A program made the translations under genes and the position numbers. A DNA stretch of 64,000 nucleotides from Fomitopsis serialis (Eukaryota > Basidiomycota > Agaricomycetes > Polyporales > Fomitopsidaceae), in NCBI RefSeq assembly GCF_022376445.1, contig NW_025955020.1, positions 124,001-188,000 of the forward strand, given 5' to 3'. Shown here piece after piece: positions 1 through 9,566 of this stretch; position 1 is the stretch's first letter, and each line of letters starts with the position of its first letter. A model generated the notes under the pieces. The model saw only the letters and a program-made list of their open reading frames with translations. It was not told where the DNA came from and made no database searches.

Positions 1-1252
1 AACCGGAACAACAGACTCTGGGTCAACACAGGCGGTGCGTATGGACTGCAATCCTCATAAATTACTCATCATTGATTTGTTCTAGGGCGAGTTCAAGCAC
101 CGTGATATCAAGAGGCGCTATGCTCGTACCAACAAGAAGGATGCGGATGAACAGCTCGTAGCGCAGGACGTCATTACCTCCAAACTGAACCACATGGCTG
201 ATGAGCTCCACGACATCGGTGTCGATGTTCCGAGTACACGCTCAACAGTCCAGCTTATCGATGACGAGGCCACAGACCCGTCTGCTGTGCAAGAGCATCA
301 TCGTATTGCCGTCGAGCAACGTAACACAGTCTATCTTAGTCAACTCATCGCTGACCACCCCGACGACCCTGCTCTGCACTCGTTTGTGCATGACCTCAGG
401 ACGCATCTCCATTCTCGGCTTCTGGCAACAGATCCCTCGTGGCCTGCAGATGCTGCCCTAATCCTGGATCGTAACTGTCTCTTCGCCCATGCTACAGCAC
501 GTGTCAACTTCACTACCTATGACTTACGTCGAGCACAGGACATCATTCATGTCGGGACCGATAAGTGCTTTGTCATGGTGCACACACCTGGGAGCGCTGA
601 CGGCTCACTCTATCCGTGGACATATGCGCAGGTCCTTGGCATATACCATGCTAACGTCCTTCGCCCAGGCTCAACTAGCAAGCTGCGGATGGAGCTCCTC
701 TGGGTCCGGTGGCTCGAACACGACCAAACTTGGTCAAGCTCGGCAAACGACTTTAGGCTTCCCCGGGTCTCTTTCTTGCCGTCCACGTCCCCTGATGCAT
801 TTGGCTTCATAGATCCTGCTGATGTTCTTCGTGCGTCGCATCTGATTCCTGGTTTTCACTATGGCCGAACGTTCTCGCTGCTTGGCCCCTCTCTCGCTCG
901 CAATGTGGCAGGAGACTGGCGTTATTATTATGTCAACAGGTTTGTTGACCGAGACATAGTCATGCGCTACGTGGGCCTAGGAGTTGGCCACCTGACATGT
1001 CGTGCTCAAACGGTGGACAAGCTCGATGTCGAAATTGTGTTCTCTGCATGCACTGCCGACTCGGAACCGCCATCGTCTCCCCAAGTCGGCAGTGCCGAGT
1101 CCGAGTCAGCAACTGATAGCAGCATGGTTGCATGCCCTCTGGATGAAGAAGACGAAACGAGCCAAGACGAGTATAGCTCCGATGAAGATCGACTACTCGC
1201 CGACCTGCAAGGCGATGAATCGGATGCTAGCGCCTTCGAAGACGACCTCTAG
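1..1252 (+). CDS. 3' part of a transposon-associated Agaricomycete protein
   Basis: The gene enters from the left. Bases 1-34 read in frame, a 51 nt intron (GTGCGT...TCTAG, 35-85) follows, and the last exon runs to a TAG at 1250-1252. The exon opens with EFKHRDIKRRYARTNKK and later carries YAQVLGIYHAN and VDRDIVMRYVGLGVGH. These three blocks resemble the C-terminal region of a large family of Agaricomycete proteins commonly found with Plavaka/KDZ-type DNA transposons. The last 70 residues are acidic and Ser-rich. The transposase core would lie upstream of the window. The family assignment rests on remembered motif similarity; no catalytic residues are visible here. It could be a domesticated or simply decaying copy. 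Confidence 0.65.
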
Positions 1253-1520
1253 CATCCACGAGGTATGAGTCAAATACTCATATCCACGATAGGACATTCA
1301 CATTCCTGGAATAGACTACACCCGGGCCGTTCTACCGGTGAGCAGCGTCTTCGAGCTTAAAAGCTGTCGAGTCTCACATAGGCCCGGGTATCTTTCCCTC
1401 GCTCTCATCGTAGGCTAACATTCGGTGTTGTTGGACGCCGAACGGCCACTTTCTGTTCTGTTCAACTGACAGCAACCCATTCTTTGCATCACACCTTCAT
1501 TTCTCTCCTCGTCGCCTGCG

Positions 1521-2944
1521 ATGTCCTCTGAATCTGCCCCACCTACCAGTACTACTGCCATCATCCCTCAGGGTACCGAACCAGCTGTGCCCGCGCCCTC
1601 GTCCCGGGAAGGAATCGTCAAAAAACTCGAGAAGAAGGGAGCTCGGTTTGGACTCGAGTACGACATGTTCCGATCTGTACAAGCGATCATTGATGCTGGC
1701 CGTGCTCGCGATCCCGAGGCTCCATCTAGCGTATACACATCTTGGTTTGTTCATACTGCCACTGCTCGCCTCTTACGACTGCTAACCAGAGTTATGCAAG
1801 GGAGCAGAAGCTTCACAAGCTCTATGACAGTCTGACTGCCATTGCCCCCGAACTGCGCGACGAGCTAACAATTCGTGGACCTACTGGTTCGCCAGAGGTC
1901 GCCGAGATGGTAATGTCAACATGCGAATTATGGACGGCTACTTACCAATATCAAATGTTTGTTGTAGATCGAACGTGGGCGCACCCGCGATCGGAACAAC
2001 ATCGTCAACACCTGTAAGGGGGTATACGCGATTGGATCACTTTCAATCCACCACTTCCCACAGAGAAGCAATTCCGTGGCTTCAGCTGCGAGTCCACAGG
2101 CCAGCTCCTCTGTCCTGTGATGTACGACTACGGCGATGCACGGTGAGTATAATTGGCAGACACATTTCTCCGGTTCTTTCTGACATCCTTGCAGAGTTCG
2201 TGTGGCACTTCTCGAATACCATGCCGATTATCCGCAAGGCGCAGACGACTACCCGGCTTTTCTGTGGCGTGACAACACCGCAGACAAGACGAATTTCTTC
2301 AGAGGCTTTTGCGAAGGGTTGCTGATTTGTAAGGTGTGTTCAAGGTATCAGTATCATGTCATTCTGCGAGAATCTGCTTCTGATCGGAGTCACTGGCACT
2401 ACTTTGGCAGGGACTGCAACATATCCTTGTCGCCCCGTCTGTTGCTAAGTCGAACGACGGTGTCACATCGCGCTCGAACCGTAAGGGCCGCGCTCGGATC
2501 CATGGCATCCGCACTGTCACCCCTGCAATGATTGCCTACATCGCGTGCATTGTAAGTCTCCCAGATTCATCTCGAAGCTACTGATCTTGGTTCACATCCA
2601 TGGGCAGGTTCATTTCTCTCTTTCGTCACAGGTCACATTCGGCGCCGGCTCCGAAGACGAACGAGGCAAGTTTTGGTACGAAGGATTCTATAATTCCCTT
2701 ATACGAACTATCGAAGACGTCATGCCCGAGGAGCTCAGGACGGCACTTCTCTCATTCCATTCGATGTAAGCCCTGTTCTATTGACTGTAGGAAACTCCGA
2801 ACTGACTTCTGGGTCAATTGAAGCCGGGTCTTGTCTGCAATCCAAGCAGATGCGGCTACTTCTGGTACACGTCGTATCAACAGTGTCGCGCACCACATGG
2901 CCCTTGCTCAAGCCTCGACATCGTCGGATGTGCCTTCGGTCTGA
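1521..2944 (+). CDS. DUF6698 family protein, about eight exons
   Basis: Exons by splice signals and conservation: 1521-1730, 1790-1909, 1968-2142, 2195-2333, 2411-2551, 2608-2765 and 2824-2944, with introns of 52-77 nt. Diagnostic segments are RGFSCESTGQLLCPVMYDYG, the IHGIRTVTPAMIAYIACI block and SLSSQVTFGAGSEDERGKF, in the order usual for DUF6698 proteins of Agaricomycetes, a family of unknown function. The tail ends SSDVPSV. In the exon starting at 1968 the reading frame must change around a run of five G (2018-2022): KG upstream is followed by IRDWITFNPPLP one base out of register. One missing base restores the frame; a 44 nt intron (2022-2065) is the alternative. The start ATG follows a pyrimidine-rich leader. 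No function can be assigned. Confidence 0.7.
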
Positions 2945-3431
2945 TGCTGTAATCCTCGGTCATTCTTATACCCCAAGCCTCTATCCCCTTCCCTTCCTTT
3001 GTGCTTCCCTGATGTCTCCGTGAACTCATCCATTGGCAATAGTCGTGGATCGCGTGCATCGTGGACGAAGTGGTCTGCTTTCGAATATCTTACATTTTGT
3101 CTTACATCAGCCTGAAGTTCAATGTCAATTTGATACACATGGTGACGAATACAGTGATGAGTCGGTGAATGCATCGATGTGAGGACGGACGCAAGTGAGC
3201 CATTAGCTTAGTGTCGTATGCAACATCAGTACGAGCTTGCATTCATTGCGAAGTGATAGTATCAAAGGAGTGGCTTGCAACGAAGTTACATCAATGTTAT
3301 ATTGATGTTCTATCGAGTTGATGTAAAATTTCTAGCGCGATAGGACCTTGCACTGTATATAACGATTTCAGCCCTTGTCGTCGTATACAAGCATGTTGTA
3401 ACTGCATGTATGATCAGCGCGGATTCCGTGA
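2945..3431. other. Intergenic, nothing recognised
   Basis: AT-richer than its surroundings, with a weak TATATAA at about 3356-3362. No coding signal or repeat was recognised. Confidence 0.5.
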
Positions 3432-3503
3432 TGCTCATACATGAGCTGCCACTCGCTCATGTATGAGCGAGGCGCCGTCATGTATGAACGAGGCGCCCTG
3501 GGT
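3432..3503. repeat. Short palindromes and a 20 bp direct repeat
   Basis: GCTCATACATGAGC is followed 16 bp later by GCTCATGTATGAGC; each is (nearly) self-complementary. The segment CATGTATGAGCGAGGCGCC is then repeated as CATGTATGAACGAGGCGCC. A related string, TCATACATGAGCATG, occurs near 6471-6485 at the other end of this non-coding block. Confidence 0.5.
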
Positions 3504-3879
3504 CGTTACCCGATATAGCAGCCACGCCGGGGCAGCCCGGTCCCTTCGTCCGCCGCGGGGTGGCGCGATGCGAGCTGCCCCATATGGACGCACATCGGGG
3601 TCAGCGCATCTGAGATCAGGTACGATCCCGCCCTGCCCGTTGCGTGGCGTCGGTTTCGGCCAACCCCGGGAGCTCGCAACGAGTCGAACGAGCGGCGAGC
3701 GCTTCCGCCGGCCGTTTGCAACCTCCTCTGCCACCATCCCGCGTCGGTCACCGACGTCATTAGAGCGCAGCGGGCACGACGACAGTGAACAGCTGACGCT
3801 GGCATCAAGGTAAGCGCAGACACATACGAGCGAGCGAGCTGACCGTGGCCACAGGATGCGGCGACGTGCAGTACAGCAG

Positions 3880-4700
3880 ACTGGTCGACCGCGAGCGCGC
3901 AGGGCTGATGCCCCGCGTGAAAACACAGCCGACGGATGGACCACGGGCACGGGCGCGAGGGCACGCGGGCGAACGGACAAGCGGACAGGCGGATAGACGG
4001 GCAGGCGGACGGGCGGGCAGGAAGATGGGCGGGCAGGAGGACAGGCGAGCAGGAGGATGGGCGGGCAGGAAGGCGGGCGGGCAGGAAGACGGACAGATGA
4101 GTGGACGGGAAAGTGAGTAGGCGACCGCACACGCCCACCGCGAGCGCGCTGGGCCAATGCCCAGCACGCAGACACAGCTGACGGATGCACACGCAGGCAG
4201 GTGAGCAGGCGGGGAAATGGGCGCGCGGGCAGCAAGTGGGTGTACGAGCGGGAGGGCGGACAAGTGAGAGGGTGGACGAGCAGGAGGGCGGGCGGACGGG
4301 CGGATGTGCGGACAAGCGGGCGAGTATGCAAGGGGGCGAGCGAGCAAGGATACGAGTAGGTGGGTGAGTGGAAGAGAAGGTGAGCAGGAAATCGGGTGGG
4401 TGCGAGCGAGAGGGCAGGCGGGCAAGAGAGAAAACGAGCAAGAGGGAAAGTGGGCGCCACAGAGTGCGGACGAGCACTACACGCACGGCGACCGTGAGCG
4501 TGCCGGGCGAATGCCCAGCACGCAAGCACAGTCGACGAACGGAATGCAGGCGCGTGAGCGAAAAGCGGGTGACCATGACGGCGGGCAGAACAGGCCTATG
4601 TAGGGGCGCGCGCAACACACGGCAACCGCGAACGCATAGGGCGAGGGCCGACTGCTCTGCTGCTCCTGCATGCAGACACGGCCGACGTGTTCGTAAAGGA
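3880..4700. repeat. Purine-rich minisatellite-like block with a longer-period unit
   Basis: The plus strand is dominated by short degenerate units of the type GGGCGGGCAGGA with spacers such as GGACG and AGCAAG, giving strong G-over-C strand skew. It is punctuated by a longer unit beginning CCGCGAGCGCGC and containing TGCCCAGCACGCAGACACAG. Copies of that unit start near 3888, 4138 and 4489, with a weaker one near 4625. Long open frames on both strands (Pro/Leu-rich on minus, Gly/Arg-rich on plus) are by-products of the repeat and are not called as genes. Confidence 0.7.
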
Positions 4701-5400
4701 TCGTAAATAGAGACCTTGTAAGATAGTAAGCATATACCCTAATACAAACGAGTTCAGTATAAATCACGCCGCAACACCCCTTATGACCGAGACTCGGAGA
4801 ACCAGTTCAGTAGTGTAGGTAGACATTCCTATTGTACACGAGAACTTTGGCTTGTCTGCTCTACTACTGCACCTCATTTGTTGTATTTTATGCGACTACA
4901 CATGTATCTAATCTCTACTAATCCCTAACATATGCACACACAGTGCGAAAATGCCCAGAAGGTGAGTTGCAGATATGTTGCGGTCCTAAGTAGGACCGTT
5001 AAACGCGTTGTGATTGGCCAGGAATAGGCCGAGCACATCGGGCTTGCCCAACTTGGTGAGACAACAAATAGAGACAAATGTTCGGTTTACGGGCGCCCGC
5101 ACGGCTCGCCCAGGTGCTACCATACTGTAGCTCTACCATCTACATACCCACTTCAGACTGACCCTCGGACCAGCACGAACGGCGCATCGGCACATATGAA
5201 TGGAGCCGCGTCAGTGAGTACGAACGGCGGTGTGTCGATAAAATACAAACGGTGCGTCACCGGGTACGAACAGCAGCGCGTCGACCAGCAGAGGCCCCTC
5301 GGACTACACAGGCAGCGTCATGCGTGCCGCGATTATCGACGACATCGACTGTAGCTCGTACGCCCCCTCTTCCTCTTCCCAAATCGCCCACTAACATGCT
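4701..5400. other. Non-coding, weak repeats
   Basis: No gene recognised. Between about 5175 and 5290 a degenerate unit of roughly 35-40 bp (ACGAACGGCG...GCGTCG) recurs four times. Confidence 0.4.
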
Positions 5401-6496
5401 GATTTAGCAAAGACGAGTGCGTCGACCTCCGTGGGAGCATGCGTGCGTGCTGCACCCGCCCGCGAGCCGTTGCCATCCACGCCCGCGAGCCGTTGTCCAC
5501 GCATGCGAGCCCGAGCTTGGCGAGCGCAGCGCCGTGGAGCGTGTCAGACACGGCCTGCATCGGCGTGGCCGCGCTGGCTCGATGGAGTCGACCTCGTGCA
5601 GGCGGATGAGGCCTACCCGACATCCTCGCTGCTGCGGCACGCCCACGCCCGCCATCCACTACCTCCAGCCGCGCGTCGTCCTGCACACAGAGTCGCGAGC
5701 ACCCGTGAGCACGACCTCTGCTACTTCTTTGCGAGTCCGGGGCTGCTGTACCCCTTCGCTACCATGCACACTCCTTGCGCCGCAAGCCACGGGAATGCTC
5801 AGCTGCGGGCCACCGCAGGTTCCTGAGTGCGTCACGCAGGGCGTGAAGGAGCGCAAGCGTGGGACGAAGCGCATGGAGGACGTCGAGGCTGGGCTTGTAG
5901 GGTTGCTCGCGAGGGATGCTGTTAGCATCCCAAATTACTGTACATCATTAATACTCGCATGAATACATATAATCACTACGACTGCAGCGTTTGTTAGTGT
6001 ATGACGAATTGTCGGGGCCTCGAACATACCAAATTGGGAAGGCTGCTGCTTTATGCCCTTTGTGTAAATTGCAGCAAGACCTATTACAGTGAATGACATT
6101 GCAAAGAACAAAGTCTCAGTGAAGTGTATGTTGCGGAGCGCAACACACGTAGTGTGTATGTCATGGAGCACGACATACACACTGCTATATATGGCACCAT
6201 GCCTAGAACTAGAACACGTGAGATCTTGTAGATCACATTTCACGATCGCGTTCGCCCGATCCGGGACGCGCGATAGGACCTATATTTGGGTTGGGGCCGC
6301 CGGCGCGAGCTCACCCCGGCGCCGGGTGACCTGGGCTGTCCCTAAAGGGCAGCTGCCCATTTGGGTAGCGAGCGGGGCGCTCGCTGCAGTCACTACAGTG
6401 CCTTTATACATAAAGGCTCACTGTAAGCTCTGGAGTTTATGTATGATCCATTTGTGCTAACCACAGGGATTCATACATGAGCATGCCGGCATCTGG
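5401..6496. other. GC-rich then AT-rich spacer with hairpins
   Basis: 5415-5960 is GC-rich and open in several frames on both strands, with an internal repeat of CGCCCGCGAGCCGTTG (about 5458-5495). No known domain is visible, so no gene is called. 6240-6440 holds several GC-rich self-complementary stretches (for example GCGAGCGGGGCGCTCGC) typical of structured non-coding DNA. Confidence 0.4.
6151..6183. other. Perfect 12 bp inverted repeat, 9 nt loop
   Basis: AGTGTGTATGTC (6151-6162) and GACATACACACT (6172-6183) are exact reverse complements. A second, shorter hairpin (TGTTGC/GCAACA) lies just upstream at about 6128-6144. Confidence 0.7.
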
Positions 6497-7638
6497 TGTT
6501 TCCGCAGGATTTACGGGCGTTGGTAAAGCTAGAGCGGGCGTCGAACATCGCCTGTGGCGCAAGGATAGCGAGGGTCACTAAACCACCTATAATCTGTGAT
6601 GTAAATTCATAACACAGCGTCGGAGGCAACTGAAGTGATGGAATGGGTCGAACACCGACAGCATGCTTATGCTTTGCAACCTAGAAGCGGGGGACCGACC
6701 CCCCTTCCAGATTAAGGTTTAGAACGGGGGTGCCGGAGTTCGAGAGGACGACAAGCGAGATAGCCCGACGTGCTGGGGAGGTTTAGAGCGTGAAGTTAAC
6801 ATAGAACACACTGTAACCCTCTGCGGGAAGGCATCCAGTGGTGGTCTCCGGCGCACGTCAAGGTCGTCTGCGGGATTCATTCTACGCATCGTTGATCTCT
6901 ACCGAGCTACCGCCTACTACGGACAACAGCTTCCAGTCGACCTCGACGCCTTTCTCCCGGAAGATAGCGCGTGCGTCCTCAGCGATAGACTCGAACCCGC
7001 TCGTCGCGAGGGCGAGTATGGTGGGTCCCGCACCCGAGAGGCATATGCCCAGGAGTCCGGGATGGCTCGCGGGCGTCATTCGCGAGGTGACTTCGGGGAG
7101 GCCAGGGATCTGGGACGCGCACGAGGGGTTAGATTCGGCGGTGAGATTCGTGTGGGTCGACTCACGAGCTCTTTGCGGTAGGGCTGGTGTATCTTGTCCT
7201 TCATCGCCTCGTAGATGAGCTCGGGATCGGGCGGCGTTTGCGCGAGCGCAGTGGTCAGCACCGCCAATCGCTGGAGGTTGAAGACCTGCCAAAGTGTCAG
7301 GGTCACCCACAGTCCATCAGCCTAGCACGGAGCGCGACGCACCACGTCCTTCCGCGGATAGCTCGCAGGCAGCACCTCGCGCGCCCTCGCGGTGCTCAGC
7401 TCGAAGCGCGGGATGATCGCGACGGCCTTGATGCTCTCCGACCAGCCGAACCGTACAAAGTGGCCGATGCCGCGCGGGGGCTGCGGGGGGTCGGTGCCCC
7501 AGGCCTCACCGGCGTCGGGCGGGTACTCGGGGAGGACCTCGCTGAGGGGGACGCTGGCGGCCTCGGTGGCAGCGGGGTCGAGCTCGCGGAGGTAGCTGCC
7601 GACGAAGCCGCCGACGAGGGCTGCGGTGACGTTGTCGG

Positions 7639-7643
7639 GGTGG
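7639..7643. repeat. Target site duplication, left (GGTGG)
   Basis: GGTGG immediately precedes the left LTR and is repeated at 14237-14241. The uninterrupted site in copy 2 (25417-25421) has one GGTGG. Confidence 0.9.
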
Positions 7644-8144
7644 TGTTGAACTTCCGACTTTCCAGTGTTATCTTATCTTATCAGTTACGTACATATATGG
7701 ACTTGTGTTCTGCGATGTAGTATTACATACATTCTTTTGATGGACTCTGTCTGGACTCATCTTGTGACTCGCTCCAGACCGATCTACACTGTTCCAGACT
7801 TATTCTGGATCATTCCACTCCCTTCCGGCATGTTCCATGACCTTCCAGTACATTCCTTGATCACATGGACGCTTATGCATATCCCTATCTCTGGAGTTAA
7901 GGCTTACTCATTTCCCTAAAACTCGGACTTAGTGATTACTGATCTGCTTACTGATGTAGCATGTGATCAGTCCCAGACATGTATATATACTAGGGTGATT
8001 CCCCCCTAATGGATAACGATCTCTCCTCTCTTCTGCCTGCCTAGCATCAGAGTCTTCCCTCTGGGATAGGTCTGTTCACTCCACTCTACTGTCCTTCACT
8101 TCCACTGGCCTAACAAGCCCTTCTAAACCTCTTTCACTTCAACA
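7644..8144 (+). repeat. 5' LTR (501 bp)
   Basis: TGTTGAAC...TTCAACA. It contains TATATATAC at about 7981-7989, the probable promoter TATA box, followed by pyrimidine-rich DNA. One ATG (8009-8011) opens a frame of only 11 codons. Confidence 0.95.
7979..7991 (+). promoter_or_regulatory. Probable TATA box of the 5' LTR
   Basis: GTATATATACTAG, the only strong TATA-like string in the LTR, about 150 bp from its end. Transcription would be expected to start near 8010-8020; the same string is present in the 3' LTR. Confidence 0.5.
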
Positions 8145-8169
8145 GGTTATTAGCCCCGCGCTCTGATCG
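8145..8169 (+). other. Candidate primer-binding site
   Basis: GGTTATTAGCCCCGCGCTCT follows the LTR directly. Its reverse complement ends GGGGCTAATAACC, which looks like the anticodon arm of a tRNA with loop CUAAUAA (anticodon AAU, isoleucine) and not like a tRNA 3' end. Copia-type elements are known to prime from half-tRNAs cut in the anticodon loop, so a half tRNA-Ile primer is the inference. Confidence 0.5.
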
Positions 8170-8273
8170 TTTATATCACCTGTACCTTTTGCGCAACCAA
8201 AGCCCAACTCTTGAAAGAGTGAGTTGGCATATTTTGTCCTTATTTGGACTACTGTTTAGCCGCTCTGTGACAA

Positions 8274-9080
8274 GTGCCCAAAGCCTTGTCCAAGCGCATT
8301 TCCAGGGTAGCTCGCAAGAGCAATTACGAAGTTTTTCCACCGTCTCGTCGTGAGAGATACGACGTAGGCGACGCCGACACTAGCGCTGTTGCTGAGCGTC
8401 ATCAGCGTTTATACGGTCATCTACCCATCGATCGCCAGATCGATATCATCCTCACTCCTACCCCGCGCCCTCGCCGTCCCACCTATCGTCGCCCTGACAC
8501 CTCTCGTCCCCCGAAGGCGTCCTGTCGCAAGACCCTTGAGCAGCAGCTTGAGGAGCTCCAGTTGAAGGCAGACGACTCTAGGGCACTCCTTGAAGCTCGA
8601 CGTGCGGAGTACGCTGCTACGCTTGCCGCTGAAACCGCCGCCAAAGAAGCTGCCAAGGCTTCCCTTATCGCACGCATCGAAGGCGTACCTCTTCCCCTTC
8701 CTATCACAGCCCTTAAGCCGTTTGACGCCGACTTCAAGAAGAAGTCTCAGACGGAGAAGGCCGCCATCCTCACGAAGCGTCTCTTCGCCGTTCAGAAGCG
8801 CCTTCACCCTCTCTTCACCCACAAGCTGCGCGACACTGTTCGCTGGTCACTCACCGACAACCTCAACGCTTTTGGACGTCGGTTCAATTGGGTCTGTTCT
8901 CACTTTGAGACAGAGGGTCATTCGTGGTCGCACGACGCGCTCAACGACGTCAAGCTTGTCTGCGAGCTGATTGGGAAGATCTCCTTCAAGGAGCTTAGCA
9001 AGAACCTTTCTAAGGTTACTAGGGAAGTTGGGGACTTGCACAAGGGCAATCACTTGGCTTGGGTAGACAAGTATTTGTAG
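8274..9080 (+). CDS. ATG-less 268-codon ORF in the retroelement leader
   Basis: Open from just after a TGA at 8268-8270 to a TAG at 9078-9080, in the same frame as gag-pol. There is no ATG anywhere in it; the first codon that could start translation non-canonically is GTG at 8274. The product would be basic at the N-terminus (residues 1-90), have a Glu/Ala/Leu-rich segment likely to form a coiled coil (about 85-135), and a C-terminal part rich in Trp/Phe/Lys with SHFETEGHSW. I recognise no domain. It could be a non-AUG-initiated protein, an N-terminal extension of Gag joined by splicing or readthrough, or a captured host fragment. An open frame of this length with biased composition is unlikely by chance. 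Confidence 0.45.
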   Translation: MPKALSKRISRVARKSNYEVFPPSRRERYDVGDADTSAVAERHQRLYGHLPIDRQIDIILTPTPRPRRPTYRRPDTSRPPKASCRKTLEQQLEELQLKADDSRALLEARRAEYAATLAAETAAKEAAKASLIARIEGVPLPLPITALKPFDADFKKKSQTEKAAILTKRLFAVQKRLHPLFTHKLRDTVRWSLTDNLNAFGRRFNWVCSHFETEGHSWSHDALNDVKLVCELIGKISFKELSKNLSKVTREVGDLHKGNHLAWVDKYL

Positions 9081-9122
9081 TCGCGTCACAAATTTTATCT
9101 TTGTTCCTGGAATATTTTTCAG
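9071..9122 (+). other. Candidate 52 nt intron between the leader ORF and gag
   Basis: GTATTTG...AATATTTTTCAG has the length and the T-rich 3' end of host introns and covers the leader ORF's stop codon. Splicing joins GAC AA to T GAA in the +1 frame; one extra base downstream would put it into the gag-pol frame. Confidence 0.35.
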
Positions 9123-9566
9123 TGAAGCATCACAACTGTGGCAACGTCTCAAGAGGAGACATTTGCAGAGACTCAGGTCTCTTCAGGCGAAGAGTCAGAC
9201 GACTCATACGATTGTTCAAACCACTACCATCTATACGACTACGAGGAGGTTTGCGACGCTCATTATAGAGACGACGATCAAACCTGGTGGAACTGTGATA
9301 ACACTCATTGTCCAAACCGTTACCACACACCATCTGGTGATTTTCCTCGAGGCTTCAAAGCTGGTATCGCTGTCGAAGCTTGGCAAGACAATTTCCTATT
9401 CGCCAACGAATTTTCGGAGTCACCTCCAAAACCTGAACATTTAATCTCGCTCCCTGAGTCGAGATCTCAAACACCTGAACCGGAGGAATTACCCTTCGAG
9501 TTATTTACACCAGAACCTCCTTCTTCGCCCGACACACAAGGCGAATTTATCCTCTTATCCGCAACC

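Noticed and set aside
1497..1754. Minus-strand frame over the DUF6698 first exon
   Set aside because: Antisense shadow of a well-supported plus-strand exon.
3960..4400. Possible CRISPR-like array
   Set aside because: Units are short, degenerate and without regular unique spacers, and the genome is eukaryotic.
3435..4618. Long Pro/Leu/Ala-rich open frames on the minus strand
   Set aside because: They follow the purine-rich repeat block and have the composition of translated low-complexity DNA, with no domain or start context.
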